Source: Marinobacter sp. LA51
GTDB taxonomy: Bacteria > Pseudomonadota > Gammaproteobacteria > Pseudomonadales > Oleiphilaceae
Length of the DNA: 64,000 bases
Reading direction: 5' to 3'
Assembly: GCF_030297175.1 (NCBI RefSeq)
Contig: NZ_AP028070.1
Span: 2,604,001 to 2,668,000 of the forward strand
In this document: positions 31,466-41,349 of the stretch, in pieces
How the letters are laid out: each line of letters starts with the position of its first letter
How positions within the stretch are numbered: the first letter of the stretch is position 1
The notes under the pieces: generated by a model
Databases searched by the model: none
Seen by the model: the letters and a program-made list of their open reading frames with translations, nothing else
What the model was told of the DNA's origin: nothing
Position numbers and translations under genes: made by a program

Positions 31466-31936
31466 ATGAGCGACACATCCTTAACCATCGATAACATTCT
31501 TGCGCCAGAGCTGACCCAGTGCCGGGTCCCCGCTTCCAGTAAAAAGCGGGTGTTGGAATTCATCGCCGAACAGATTCACCAGCATAACGGCACTCTCAGC
31601 GAGACTCAGATTTTCAATAATCTGATTGGGCGGGAGCGTCTGGGCAGCACCGGCATTGGCCAAGGCATTGCCATTCCCCACTGTCGGCTGGAAGGGCTTG
31701 ATCATGTGGTGGGCGTTTTGCTGACGCTGGAAGAGAGCATTGAGTTTGATGCCATCGACAACCAACCTGTCGATCTGGTGTTTGCCCTGGTCGTGCCCAA
31801 AGAGGCCACCAGCGAGCATCTGGAACTGCTGAGCCAGTTGGCGGAAAAATTCAATGAACGCGCATTCTGCGACCGGCTTCGCCAGTGCGAGGATGCCGCA
31901 ACACTATACAAGCGTATGACGGCGGCGACCGAGTAA
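31466..31936 (+). CDS. ptsN: Nitrogen-regulatory PTS protein EIIA-Ntr
   Basis: PTS EIIA domain protein of 156 residues. The phosphorylated His72 lies in GIAIPHCRLEG, preceded by RERLGSTGIGQG. It takes phosphate from NPr and regulates potassium transport, sigma-54-linked and other processes by protein contact. It lies in the conserved rpoN-hpf-ptsN-rapZ-npr array, but a terminator separates it from hpf. Confidence 0.95.
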   Translation: MSDTSLTIDNILAPELTQCRVPASSKKRVLEFIAEQIHQHNGTLSETQIFNNLIGRERLGSTGIGQGIAIPHCRLEGLDHVVGVLLTLEESIEFDAIDNQPVDLVFALVVPKEATSEHLELLSQLAEKFNERAFCDRLRQCEDAATLYKRMTAATE

Positions 31937-31973
31937 GCCAAATTCTGGAGACGGTATTGGAGAGTGTGAGCGT

Positions 31974-32858
31974 ATGAAACTGATTATCGTAAGTGGCAGG
32001 TCCGGCTCCGGTAAGAGTACGGCACTGCACGTCCTTGAGGACCTCGGTTACTACTGCATCGATAATCTTCCCATTGGCCTGCTGTTCCCGCTCACCCATG
32101 AGGCAACCACCAAGAGCTCGCCTGGGCGTCTCAGTAAGATGGCAGTCAGCATCGACGCCCGCAACCTCTCTGCCGAGCTGGCCAACTTTGAAGACATTTA
32201 CCGCCAGCTTCAGAACACCGGTGTCACCGTTGAGGTCATTTTTCTCGATGCCGACGAACAGTCACTGCTCCAGCGCTTCCACGCCACCCGGCGCAAGCAC
32301 CCCCTGAGCGATGACAAGACCTCGCTTCGTGAGGCCATCACCAACGAAAAGAAACTGCTGGAGCCTTTGTCCAAGCTGTCCGACCTATATGTGAACACCA
32401 CCGGCATGTCCATGTACGAGTTGCGGGATATGGTGAAGCAGCGCGTGGTTGGCCGGAAAGACCAGGAGTTGGCGCTACTGTTCCAGTCGTTCGGGTTCAA
32501 GCACGGGGTTCCGCTGGATTCCGACTACGTCTTCGACGTCCGCTGCTTGCCTAACCCCTACTGGGACACCAGCTTGCGCAAATTCGTCGGCACTGACCAG
32601 CCGGTAATCGACTTTCTGGAGAAAGAACCGGCCAGCCGCAAGATGATTGATGACCTGATAGCCTTTCTGGAATCCTGGCTGCCCTCTTTCGCCGACAGCA
32701 ATCGCAGCTACATGACCATTTCCATCGGATGCACCGGCGGCCAGCACCGCTCGGTATACGTCAGCGAACAGCTTTGCGCGCATTTCCGTAACAGCTACAC
32801 CAATGTTCAGGTCCGGCACACCGAACTACCGCATCTGCAAACTCGCGGAGAGATCTGA
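31974..32858 (+). CDS. rapZ: RNase adapter protein RapZ
   Basis: P-loop protein of 294 residues (E. coli RapZ has 284). Walker A is GRSGSGKST (7-15). The C-terminal domain has IGCTGGQHRSVYVSE, typical of the sugar-phosphate-sensing part. In enterobacteria it delivers the GlmZ small RNA to RNase E to control glmS; whether that circuit exists here is unknown. Confidence 0.94.
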   Translation: MKLIIVSGRSGSGKSTALHVLEDLGYYCIDNLPIGLLFPLTHEATTKSSPGRLSKMAVSIDARNLSAELANFEDIYRQLQNTGVTVEVIFLDADEQSLLQRFHATRRKHPLSDDKTSLREAITNEKKLLEPLSKLSDLYVNTTGMSMYELRDMVKQRVVGRKDQELALLFQSFGFKHGVPLDSDYVFDVRCLPNPYWDTSLRKFVGTDQPVIDFLEKEPASRKMIDDLIAFLESWLPSFADSNRSYMTISIGCTGGQHRSVYVSEQLCAHFRNSYTNVQVRHTELPHLQTRGEI

Positions 32859-32865
32859 GCCCATC

Positions 32866-33135
32866 ATGATTCGTCGCCCCATCACCATCATCAACAAACT
32901 GGGACTGCATGCCCGGGCAACCGCCAAGCTGGTTGCCACGGCCTCAGAGTTCGACAGCAGCGTACGAATCAACGGCAAGGGTCGGGATGTGGACGCCAAG
33001 AACATCATGCAGGTAATGATGCTGGCGGCCAGCCAGGGCACAGACGTGGAACTGATTGCCGACGGGCCGGACGAAGAGGCCGCCATCGAAGCACTGACAA
33101 CGTTGATCAACGACTATTTTGGCGAGGGCGAATAG
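32866..33135 (+). CDS. HPr-family phosphocarrier protein NPr
   Basis: HPr-like protein of 89 residues. The active-site His15 is in KLGLHARATAKL, and AKNIMQVMMLAAS holds the region equivalent to HPr Ser46, but with Asn-Ile in place of the Ser-Ile. Its place after ptsN and rapZ marks it as the nitrogen-PTS carrier (npr/ptsO), which passes phosphate from EI-Ntr to EIIA-Ntr. The ATG at 32866 lies seven bases after rapZ; an upstream start would overlap rapZ. Confidence 0.92.
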   Translation: MIRRPITIINKLGLHARATAKLVATASEFDSSVRINGKGRDVDAKNIMQVMMLAASQGTDVELIADGPDEEAAIEALTTLINDYFGEGE

Positions 33136-33204
33136 CCTTCCGTTGTCTCATTCTTCCCTCTACCCTTCTGCGTTGTTCTCTGCGGGATTCACCTACAACT
33201 CTTC

Positions 33205-33234
33205 CTGACCTATACGCCCTAACTCCGCTATAAT
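33205..33234 (+). promoter_or_regulatory. Candidate sigma-70 promoter for mgtE
   Basis: A perfect TATAAT -10 box (33229-33234) lies 18 bases after CTGACC (33205-33210, four of six matches to TTGACA). Transcription would start about 20 bases before the mgtE ATG, leaving a very short leader. Confidence 0.55.
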
Positions 33235-33262
33235 ACAGGCGTTTTCTGACTGTGGGTGATCC

Positions 33263-34624
33263 ATGACCGATATTCTGGAAAAAAGCCAGGCCCGCCAAAG
33301 GCTCCGCTCCCTGAGCGAGGCCCTGGACAGTGGTGCCCTGAAACAGGTTGCCCGAATTCTGAATGGCGGCCTTAGCCCCAGTGATATCGCCCACCTGCTG
33401 GAGTCTTCCCCTCCCCGTCAGCGCGCCCTGCTCTGGAATCTGGTTGATAAGCAGCTGGAAGGGGAAGTTCTCCAGTATCTCAGCGACGATATTCGTGGCT
33501 ACTTCCTGAGCCAGCTAAACGCCCAGGAACTGGCGGATATTATCGAGGATTTTGAGTCAGACGATCTCGCTGACTTGCTCCAGCAGCTGCCGGATACAGT
33601 GATCCAGGAAGTCCTGGACACCATGGACGAGCAGGATCGCCAGCGCGTCGAGGAAGTGCTTTCCTATCCGGAAGACACGGCCGGCGGCCTGATGAACACC
33701 GACACCATCACGGTGCGTCCGGACATCAGTATCGACGTTGTACTGCGCTACCTGCGCCGACACCGTTCGCTGCCCCCCATGACCGACAGTCTGATTGTGG
33801 TCAGCCGACGGGACGAGTTTATCGGCATGTTGCCGATCACCAAGATGCTGGTATCCAACCCGGCATCCACGGTGCGGGAAGTGATGGACACCGACATCGA
33901 ACCCATCCCGGTCACCCTGTCCGACACCAAGGTAGCCACCCTGTTCGAGCGCTACGACCTGATCTCGGCACCGGTGGTGAACGAAGACGGCAGACTGCTG
34001 GGCCGGATCACCATCGATGACGTGGTCGATGTTATTCGTGAAGACGCCGATCACTCGCTGATGAGTATGGCTGGTCTCGATGAAGACGAAGACACCTTTG
34101 CACCGGTCTGGAAAACCACGCGTCGTCGGGCAGTATGGCTTGGCATTAACCTGATCACCGCTTTCATTGCCTCAGGGGTTATTGGCCTGTTTGAAGAAAC
34201 CATCACCAAGGTGGTGGCACTGGCCGTTCTGATGCCTATTGTGGCGAGCATGGGTGGCATCGCCGGTAGTCAGACCCTGACTCTGGTGATTCGAGGCATG
34301 GCCGTAGGCCAGATAAGCGGAGCCAATGTGGGCTGGCTGCTGAATCGGGAATTCATGTCTGGCGCCCTCAATGGTGTATTCTGGGCACTGGTCGTTGCTA
34401 CGGCAGCCGCTACCTGGTTCCAGGACATACTCATTGGCGCCATCATAGCAGCGGCATTGATCATTAACCTGGTGGCTGCGGCGCTGGTGGGAACGGTGTT
34501 ACCGCTGTTCCTGAAATCACGCAACATTGACCCGGCGTTAGCAGGCAGCGTTATTCTGACAACGGTTACCGATGTGGTTGGCTTTATGTCTTTTCTTGGC
34601 CTCGCCACGATATTTTACGCGTAA
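33263..34624 (+). CDS. mgtE: Magnesium transporter MgtE
   Basis: Mg2+ channel/transporter of 453 residues. An N-terminal helical MgtE_N domain (about 20-130, with FESDDLADLLQQLP) is followed by two CBS domains (about 135-260) and about five transmembrane helices (285-453) with the conserved MPIVASMGGIAGSQTLTLVIRG. Cytoplasmic Mg2+ sensing by the N and CBS domains gates the pore. A gap of 127 bases separates it from npr, and it has its own candidate promoter. Confidence 0.94.
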   Translation: MTDILEKSQARQRLRSLSEALDSGALKQVARILNGGLSPSDIAHLLESSPPRQRALLWNLVDKQLEGEVLQYLSDDIRGYFLSQLNAQELADIIEDFESDDLADLLQQLPDTVIQEVLDTMDEQDRQRVEEVLSYPEDTAGGLMNTDTITVRPDISIDVVLRYLRRHRSLPPMTDSLIVVSRRDEFIGMLPITKMLVSNPASTVREVMDTDIEPIPVTLSDTKVATLFERYDLISAPVVNEDGRLLGRITIDDVVDVIREDADHSLMSMAGLDEDEDTFAPVWKTTRRRAVWLGINLITAFIASGVIGLFEETITKVVALAVLMPIVASMGGIAGSQTLTLVIRGMAVGQISGANVGWLLNREFMSGALNGVFWALVVATAAATWFQDILIGAIIAAALIINLVAAALVGTVLPLFLKSRNIDPALAGSVILTTVTDVVGFMSFLGLATIFYA

Positions 34625-34656
34625 CCGACGCACTACCGAACATCACTGGATTTACC

Positions 34657-35187
34657 ATGACTCAGCACGACCAGTACGACGACGAAGACGAATTTGGCAA
34701 GAGCAAATCTCAGCTCAAACGGGAAATGCACGCCCTACAGGATCTCGGTAAACGCATGCTTGATCTGAGCAATGACCAGCTCGAGACCCTACCTATCAGC
34801 GAGACCCTTCGGTCCGCAATTGAAGAATCACGTCGCATACGTCAGAACGAGGCCAAGCGCCGCCACCTGCAGTACGTGGGCAAGATCATTCGCCAGGAAG
34901 ACGATCCCGATGCGCTGAAGCGGGCCATTGATGCGTTTGATGCCGGCAGTGAAGAGCACACCCGGCGGCACCACCTGGCTGAGCGCTGGCGTGATCGGAT
35001 GATCACCGAAGGCGACTCCGTGGTGGGTGAATTCTTTAACTACTGCCCGAGCGCCGACATGCAGCATTTGCGTAACCTGGCGCGAAATGCACGCAAGGAC
35101 GTCGAAAAACAGAAAAATACCGGGCAGGCACGAAAACTGTTCCGCTACCTCCGGGAATGCGTCGACGACGCCGAAGCAACCAACTGA
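34657..35187 (+). CDS. darP: Ribosome maturation protein DarP (YjgA, DUF615)
   Basis: Basic and acidic, mostly helical protein of 176 residues. The family hallmarks SKSQLKREMHALQDLG near the start and the RRRHLQYVGKIIR-like stretch are visible (here KRRHLQYVGKIIR). YjgA/DarP associates with late 50S precursors and helps peptidyl-transferase centre maturation. It follows mgtE by 32 bases and converges with the nitrilase-like gene (17 bases between the stops). Confidence 0.93.
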   Translation: MTQHDQYDDEDEFGKSKSQLKREMHALQDLGKRMLDLSNDQLETLPISETLRSAIEESRRIRQNEAKRRHLQYVGKIIRQEDDPDALKRAIDAFDAGSEEHTRRHHLAERWRDRMITEGDSVVGEFFNYCPSADMQHLRNLARNARKDVEKQKNTGQARKLFRYLRECVDDAEATN

Positions 35188-35204
35188 GTTGTTTACCGCC
35201 GGTC

Positions 35205-36044
35205 CTAGAGCCGGCGGTGCTCCCATACCGGCATCCGTTTTCGCAGCTCCGTCAGCTGATCTCCGTCCAGATCTGCCACCACGACACCCGGGCCCTCGGC
35301 CAACTCAGACACCACTTTGCCCCAGGGATCGCAAATCAGCGAGTGGCCATAGGTTCGGCGCCGCTCGCTGTTATGTCCGCCCTGGCCGGGTGCCACAACC
35401 GCAACTTGATTTTCAATCGCCCGGGCGCGGATCAGCGCATGCCAGTGGGCATCTCCGGTTTGCCAGGTGAAGGCGCTCGGCAAACAAACCCAGTCCACGC
35501 CCTCGGCTCGCAGAGCGCGAAACAGCTCCGGAAACCGGAGATCGTAGCAGATCGCCAGACCAAGCTTGCCGGCGGGAGTATCAACCGTTACCAACTGCTC
35601 GCCCGGCTCGAAGGTATCCGATTCCCGGTATTGACCATGGGCGTCTTCCACCATGGCATCGAAGAGGTGGATCTTGTCGTAACGAGCGACCTCCTGCCCT
35701 TGAGCGTCGAAGACCAGACAACAGGCCCGTACCCGGTCACTGATGGCTGTACCATCCGGCCGTTCCGCCAGAGGCAGGGAGCCGCCGACGATCCACAACC
35801 CCAGGGTTCTCGCCTGCTCCGCCAGGAACGCCCGGATCACAGGCTGATCACCGGCTTCGGTGCGGCCGCACTCGAGCATCTGATGAGTGGCCAGAACGGC
35901 AAAATTTTCCGGCAGCACCGCGACCGTCACGCCCTGATCGGCAGCCTCCTTCAGCAATCTGCGGGCTTCCTGCAAATTGGCGTCAATGTCGTGGGTGCTC
36001 ACCATCTGGATGGCAGCCACCCGGCCGGAAACGATTGCGGTCAT
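35205..36044 (-). CDS. Carbon-nitrogen hydrolase (Nit1-like)
   Basis: Nitrilase-superfamily hydrolase of 279 residues. The catalytic triad is Glu46 (LPENFAV), Lys124 (YDKIHLFD) and Cys166 (AICYDLRFPE). The sequence resembles the Nit1 branch, which includes deaminated-glutathione amidase and omega-amidase-like enzymes; I cannot separate these without a tree. It follows yhdP by 12 bases and is probably co-transcribed. Confidence 0.9.
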   Translation of the reverse strand: MTAIVSGRVAAIQMVSTHDIDANLQEARRLLKEAADQGVTVAVLPENFAVLATHQMLECGRTEAGDQPVIRAFLAEQARTLGLWIVGGSLPLAERPDGTAISDRVRACCLVFDAQGQEVARYDKIHLFDAMVEDAHGQYRESDTFEPGEQLVTVDTPAGKLGLAICYDLRFPELFRALRAEGVDWVCLPSAFTWQTGDAHWHALIRARAIENQVAVVAPGQGGHNSERRRTYGHSLICDPWGKVVSELAEGPGVVVADLDGDQLTELRKRMPVWEHRRL

Positions 36045-36056
36045 AATCAGCTCCTG

Positions 36057-39000
36057 TCATTCGCCATTGTCGAATACTCGCCGGAGATCCACCTTCGGGT
36101 CGTCCCAGGTACCGGTCACTCCATAAGACGCGCTGGTGAGTTTGCTTAAAGGATCGCCCAGAATCTTGTCCAGAACAAACAAAGCCCCACCGATGGGAGC
36201 GCCGGCGCCCATCAGCAAGGCTGCCAACGGCAGGTTCTGGGTAAGCGGCAAGACGACCACCAAACGCATATCAAGGGTTTCGGTCGCAATGTCGGTTGAT
36301 CCGCTGAGCTTGAAGGCGCCAGACGGCCCCACCACTTGGAGCTCTGGATCCATGTTAATCCGCCCATCCACCAACTGTGCCCGGCCAGAAATCGCATCGA
36401 AGGCCACACCACGCTCATAGAGGTCAGAAAAATCCAGCTTCAACCGGCGCCAGAGGGTATCGGCATTCAACAAATTGAATACCCGGAAAACCTGGGCCGT
36501 GTTGTTCTGCTCGAGAATGATACCTTCGTCCAACCGAAGGCTGACCGACCCGTTCATGTCAGTGAGAGAAAACTCATCCGGCCGGCCCGGCCAGTCCAGA
36601 TCGAGTTCAATGTTGGTGCTTTCGTTGGTCAGCGGAATTTCGGTTCCGAACAGGCTGTTCAGGTCTGCCACCTTGCCGCCACTTACCGAACCAGCAAACC
36701 GGCTGGTCTCTCGGTCATCAATGATACTCCAGCTCATATCCCCGACCAGGGTCAATGATTTAAGCCGGCCCTCAATGCCCTCCACCGCCAATCGGTAAGG
36801 TGTGGGGCGCAGCTTGAAGGACCAGGTCCCGAGAGTTTCATCGTCCAGCTGAAGATCGGCAATCGAGACATTTACATCGGGCCACTCGCCCATGTCGAGA
36901 TCTCGAAAGGCCTGCAGCTGCTCCTCGAACGTCAGCAGCTCCCGCTTTTCCTGCTCGGCTGAATCATCTCGTGTCAGCAGCACCCGCTCGAAGTCAGCCA
37001 TCACGGTGCTGCCATCATCGGGCACCGCTATGCGGCCCAGCGCCCGCTCGGACTTGGTGGTCACGACCCAGCGGTCACCCAGGTCCAGAGCTTCAATCTG
37101 AATGTCGTCGAGGGTATGGCGTCCCAGATAGAGATGCCCGAGATTGACCTCCAGCCCCGTGGGCTTCCAGAGCACATCAAACGATGCCCGGTTTTCCCAG
37201 GTGCCGGAGACTGCAAGGCCACCGGGTGCCAGCGGATCAATCGTCGCCTCAAGAGGGGCTGACTCCTCGGCCGATTTCGCCAGCGGTTGCGGCCAGGCAA
37301 CCGAGACACCTTGCAGGTCTGACCGCACCCAGATCCTGGAGCTGGCATCAACGCTGACCTCCAGGCCGGCCGCATAGTCCAGGGTTCCGCTAAGCCCCAA
37401 CGTGCGTCCCGGCGCCACCCCGGCCGCTGCAAGTAACTCGGCCATCGGGTATTGTCCAGTCTGTCGAATCGAAAGCGCCTCAGCAGAAGCGCTACTGGAC
37501 AGGTGTATACGTACCGGTGCGTCCAGGAACCGGGCCGTAAGCGGAGCACCAGAGATACCCTCGGCAGATTGGTAAGCCAACTCGCCACTGACCTCTTCCC
37601 AGACCAGGCCTGCCGGCGGATAAGAGACGCTTGCCTTGTCCGCGCTCACGCGGGCGTCCACCGAAACCTCCCCCTCGCCACCTAGCGGTAGTGAAATGCC
37701 AAGGCCCAGCCGATACTGGCCGCCGAATTCAAGACGTTGGGCCTCTGAGCCTGCCATTTCGCCCAACGGGCTGTTATCCATCCAGAACCTGACCGCCTCG
37801 CCGGGCACATCAGCGGCTGCATCGACAACCACAACCGTATGCTGCTCACCGGGCACCACCGTCACGTTACTGGAATCCAGGCTCAAGCCGCCGGTTTGCG
37901 CCTGATCCAGGGTCACCCGAGTATCGAGACCATTGACCACCACCTGGCCTCGGGCATCTGTCACTTCCGGCCAGCGCGAGTCATATCGGACGCTGGCGTT
38001 CTCGAAATTGAACTCCATGGAAGATACGAATGAACCCGGTGGTGCGTCCGAGCCGATCTGGCCATGGCCGTAATAAACACCGGAAGTAACGTCAGCCCGG
38101 GTAATTGAGGTCGTCAGCCAATCGTACAGCTCGGTGCTCACCACCTTGCTCGGAATAAAGTCTTCTAACGCGCTTTCATCAGCCCCTTCCAATCCTACCT
38201 TAAGGCCGAGATTGTCCTCGCCAGCGCGATTCAATTTCAGGTCGAAAGCGCCGGTAAGCGCCGGGCCGTCGAGCTGGGTCATGCGAATGTTGTCGGAGAA
38301 TACCCGGGTGATGCCATCCTCCAGCTGCCAAGCCACCAGACCGTCCAACTGCGAAAAGGCCCACCCGTTTTCGTACAGCTGAGGGAAGGACAAACGCGCC
38401 GGAGTGTCTGCCGTGTCGATCTGGACATAGCCGGCGTTACGGGCGACATACAGCATTCCAGATAGCCCGTTTACACCAGGAGCCCCCTGGTAGGCTTCAA
38501 CACTCAGGTCACGCAACTGTCCGGTGAGCTCAAAGGTGTCGTCGTCGCCGCGCTCCGGCAACCACAGGGACACCCGGTCCAGATACCCCCTGGGCCGGTA
38601 ATTCTCAAGGGCATCGGCACCCCGTTCAGGCAAGATGGGTAGGCGGGAAAGCAATCGTCTAGTAGGCCCCAGCGGCAACGCATCAGCAATGACAGTAACT
38701 CCACCCTCTTCCGGCATCAGGCGAAGACTGAACGGTGACACCTGGTTACCGTTCCAGGTCCACTCCAACTGTTTGAGATGCCATTCCCCAGGGCCAGCAG
38801 ATTGTCTAACGGCTCCATCTGTCTGGCCGGAACCTAGCTCACGCGCCCCAGCAGCGGAACGGCGCCAACCGAACCGGGCCCGGATATTTTCAATCGGGGC
38901 CAGGGATTCCTGGCCGACGCCAAGCTGCAGATAAGGTGTCCGCACCGTTCCGGTAACCTGCAGGAGTTCACCATCGCGGAAGGTCAGCCAGGCCTCGCCG

Positions 39001-39830
39001 CCGAGATCAAAACCCTCCACTCGAATGGACCGCCATTGGTAGTCGTCGATCAGGCCATCAAACAGCCGACCGGAATTCACATCCAGATAGAGCTGACCGG
39101 TGAAATCACCGCGGAAGAAGTGCTTACCGATCAGACTGAAACTGGCCAACTGTTCGGTGGTTCCAGACTTGATGGCTCGTCCGGAGGCCCGAAACAGGCC
39201 CTTGCGGTACACCAGGTCCAGCTGAGGCACATCGACAGTGCGCACATTGCCCTGATTGTCGCGGATGCCCAGACTTAACCGGGTGATCTTGACGTAGGGC
39301 TCAGACAGCCACTTGCCGGCCAGATCGAGCCAATCTTTCAGGCGGTGATTCACGGGCTCGGGCAGTTCGGCGCCGCGCACTTCCACCTGCCCCGACTCGG
39401 ACTGGTTCAGCGCAAGCTCAACGCCATCCACTTCGAAGTCTTCAAAAACCACCCTCATGCGAAGCAGCGACGACAGGAAATCGAATCGGACCTGAAGGTG
39501 ATCAACCCGGGCTACGGTGACGTCGGAGTCCGGATTGGAAATACTGATATTCCGGGCGGTAAAAGAGGGATCAAGCCAGAACCAGCGCGAGGACAGGCTG
39601 CCGATAGCAACATCGTGCCCAATGCGCGCGGAGAGCGCTTCGGCCAGATCGTCGGCGAAGGCATCAACATTGCCGGTGAGTTGCCGCCCTACGCCTGCGT
39701 ATAACGCAAAGACCAGAAGCACCACCAGCAGAAACCACCACACCAGGCTGGAGAGCCTGGCGGCAACTTTGACCGGCGGGCTCTCTGCCATGTGTTCAGG
39801 CCATGGCTGCTCGCGGTGGTCGTGGGACAT
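36057..39830 (-). CDS. YhdP-family AsmA-like envelope protein
   Basis: Very large protein of 1257 residues with one N-terminal transmembrane helix (about 27-48) and a long periplasmic beta-rich part. Family traits are the start (VKVAARLSSLVWW), the C-terminal AsmA_2/DUF3971-type region (KLSGSTDIATETLDMRLVV, then LPLAALLMGAGAPIGGALFV) and the length near that of E. coli YhdP (1266). In E. coli YhdP, TamB and YdbH move phospholipid to the outer membrane. It lies directly between rng and a nitrilase-like gene, as in Pseudomonas. Confidence 0.92.
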   Translation of the reverse strand: MSHDHREQPWPEHMAESPPVKVAARLSSLVWWFLLVVLLVFALYAGVGRQLTGNVDAFADDLAEALSARIGHDVAIGSLSSRWFWLDPSFTARNISISNPDSDVTVARVDHLQVRFDFLSSLLRMRVVFEDFEVDGVELALNQSESGQVEVRGAELPEPVNHRLKDWLDLAGKWLSEPYVKITRLSLGIRDNQGNVRTVDVPQLDLVYRKGLFRASGRAIKSGTTEQLASFSLIGKHFFRGDFTGQLYLDVNSGRLFDGLIDDYQWRSIRVEGFDLGGEAWLTFRDGELLQVTGTVRTPYLQLGVGQESLAPIENIRARFGWRRSAAGARELGSGQTDGAVRQSAGPGEWHLKQLEWTWNGNQVSPFSLRLMPEEGGVTVIADALPLGPTRRLLSRLPILPERGADALENYRPRGYLDRVSLWLPERGDDDTFELTGQLRDLSVEAYQGAPGVNGLSGMLYVARNAGYVQIDTADTPARLSFPQLYENGWAFSQLDGLVAWQLEDGITRVFSDNIRMTQLDGPALTGAFDLKLNRAGEDNLGLKVGLEGADESALEDFIPSKVVSTELYDWLTTSITRADVTSGVYYGHGQIGSDAPPGSFVSSMEFNFENASVRYDSRWPEVTDARGQVVVNGLDTRVTLDQAQTGGLSLDSSNVTVVPGEQHTVVVVDAAADVPGEAVRFWMDNSPLGEMAGSEAQRLEFGGQYRLGLGISLPLGGEGEVSVDARVSADKASVSYPPAGLVWEEVSGELAYQSAEGISGAPLTARFLDAPVRIHLSSSASAEALSIRQTGQYPMAELLAAAGVAPGRTLGLSGTLDYAAGLEVSVDASSRIWVRSDLQGVSVAWPQPLAKSAEESAPLEATIDPLAPGGLAVSGTWENRASFDVLWKPTGLEVNLGHLYLGRHTLDDIQIEALDLGDRWVVTTKSERALGRIAVPDDGSTVMADFERVLLTRDDSAEQEKRELLTFEEQLQAFRDLDMGEWPDVNVSIADLQLDDETLGTWSFKLRPTPYRLAVEGIEGRLKSLTLVGDMSWSIIDDRETSRFAGSVSGGKVADLNSLFGTEIPLTNESTNIELDLDWPGRPDEFSLTDMNGSVSLRLDEGIILEQNNTAQVFRVFNLLNADTLWRRLKLDFSDLYERGVAFDAISGRAQLVDGRINMDPELQVVGPSGAFKLSGSTDIATETLDMRLVVVLPLTQNLPLAALLMGAGAPIGGALFVLDKILGDPLSKLTSASYGVTGTWDDPKVDLRRVFDNGE

Positions 39831-39870
39831 CAGCGAGCCCTATACGCCATGTTGGCAGGCTGAAATCAAA

Positions 39871-41349
39871 TCAGAGCAGAACCACATCGTACTGCTCCTG
39901 GCTATAGAACGGCTCTACCTGGAATCGAATGGTCTTGCTGATGAAGGTTTCAAGATCGGCGACATTGTCGGACTCTTCATCCAGCAATCGGTCAACCACG
40001 CTCTGGGACGCCATCACCAGATAGTTTTCGGCCTCATAGGCCCGATTAACCCGCAAGATTTCACGGAAAATCTCGTAGCACACGGTCTCACTGGTTTTCA
40101 GGAAGCCGCGACCATCACAGATTGGGCAGGGTTCACACAATACCTGACCGAGGCTTTCGGTGGTGCGCTTACGAGTCATTTCCACAAGCCCCAGTTCGGA
40201 AACACCGGTGATCTTGGTCTTGGCGTGGTCCCGCTCGAGCATCTTTTCCAGCATCCGATGCACCTGGCGCTGATGCTCGGTATCTTCCATGTCGATAAAG
40301 TCGATGATGATGATGCCGCCGAGATTGCGCAGTCGCACCTGACGGCTGATCGCCCGCGCCGCTTCCAGGTTAGTCTTGAAGATGGTCTCTTCCAGGTTCC
40401 GATGCCCAACGAATCCACCGGTATTGATATCGATGGTGGTCATGGCTTCGGTCTGATCGATGATCACGTAACCGCCCGACTTGAGCTGAACTTTGCGACT
40501 CAGGGCCTTCTGGATCTCGTCCTCGACCGAATAAAGATCGAAGATCGGACGCTCGCCCGGGTAGTACTCCACCTTATCGGCAAATTCAGTGACAAACTCC
40601 TCCACGAACTCCATCACGCGCTGGTGGCTTTCGCGGCTGTCGATGCGCACTTTTTCCGTTTGGGGGCGGATCAGGTCACGAATGGTGCGGATAAACAGGG
40701 GTAGATCCTGATACACCACCGCCGGAGCCTGCACTTTCGTTATGCGCTCATGAATCGACTGGCTAAGGCGATGCAGGTAGGTCATGTCGCCGATCAGCTC
40801 ATCCGGGGACGCCGCTTCGGCTGCGGTACGGATGATGTAGCCACCATCCACTTCGGTCTCTTCTTCAGCTGCACCTTCCACCAGCCCCTTCAGACGAGCA
40901 CGCTCGGTGTCGTCCTCAATGCGCTGGGAGATACCCACATGGCTGACACCCGGCATGAAGACCAGATAGCGCGATGGAATCGACAGTTGAGTGGTCAGAC
41001 GTGCGCCTTTGGTGCCGATCGGATCCTTGGTGACCTGTACTACCAGAGACTGGCCCTCACGGAGCAATGTCCGGATATCGGGAACGGTCTTCGGACCATC
41101 GTTAGAGTCGTCTGGTCCGGACTGGGAGATCACATCCGAGGCGTGGATAAAAGCCGCCCGCTCCAGGCCAATATCAACAAAAGCCGCTTCCATGCCCGGG
41201 AGGACTCTGACCACCTTGCCCTTGTATATATTGCCGACGATGCCCTTACGGCTGGTGCGCTCAATATAGGCTTCCTGCAACATACCGTTCTCAACCAGCG
41301 CTACGCGGGTTTCAACGGGGGTCACGTTGATCAGAATCTCTTCACTCAT
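39871..41349 (-). CDS. rng: Ribonuclease G
   Basis: RNase E/G family endoribonuclease of 492 residues that matures the 16S rRNA 5' end and degrades mRNA. An S1-like domain covers about 38-128. The catalytic acidic residues sit in TTIDINTGGFVG and IIIIDFIDM, and the Zn-link CEPCPICDGRG is present. There is no long C-terminal scaffold, which separates it from RNase E. It overlaps maf by four bases. Confidence 0.96.
   Translation of the reverse strand: MSEEILINVTPVETRVALVENGMLQEAYIERTSRKGIVGNIYKGKVVRVLPGMEAAFVDIGLERAAFIHASDVISQSGPDDSNDGPKTVPDIRTLLREGQSLVVQVTKDPIGTKGARLTTQLSIPSRYLVFMPGVSHVGISQRIEDDTERARLKGLVEGAAEEETEVDGGYIIRTAAEAASPDELIGDMTYLHRLSQSIHERITKVQAPAVVYQDLPLFIRTIRDLIRPQTEKVRIDSRESHQRVMEFVEEFVTEFADKVEYYPGERPIFDLYSVEDEIQKALSRKVQLKSGGYVIIDQTEAMTTIDINTGGFVGHRNLEETIFKTNLEAARAISRQVRLRNLGGIIIIDFIDMEDTEHQRQVHRMLEKMLERDHAKTKITGVSELGLVEMTRKRTTESLGQVLCEPCPICDGRGFLKTSETVCYEIFREILRVNRAYEAENYLVMASQSVVDRLLDEESDNVADLETFISKTIRFQVEPFYSQEQYDVVLL

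Noticed and set aside
35157..36149. A 330-codon plus-strand frame across the nitrilase-like gene
   Set aside because: It overlaps the nitrilase gene, which has its catalytic triad, and runs into darP and yhdP. It shows shadow-type composition.
39517..40704. A 395-codon plus-strand frame opposite yhdP and rng
   Set aside because: It straddles two genes with clear families on the other strand and has no motif of its own.
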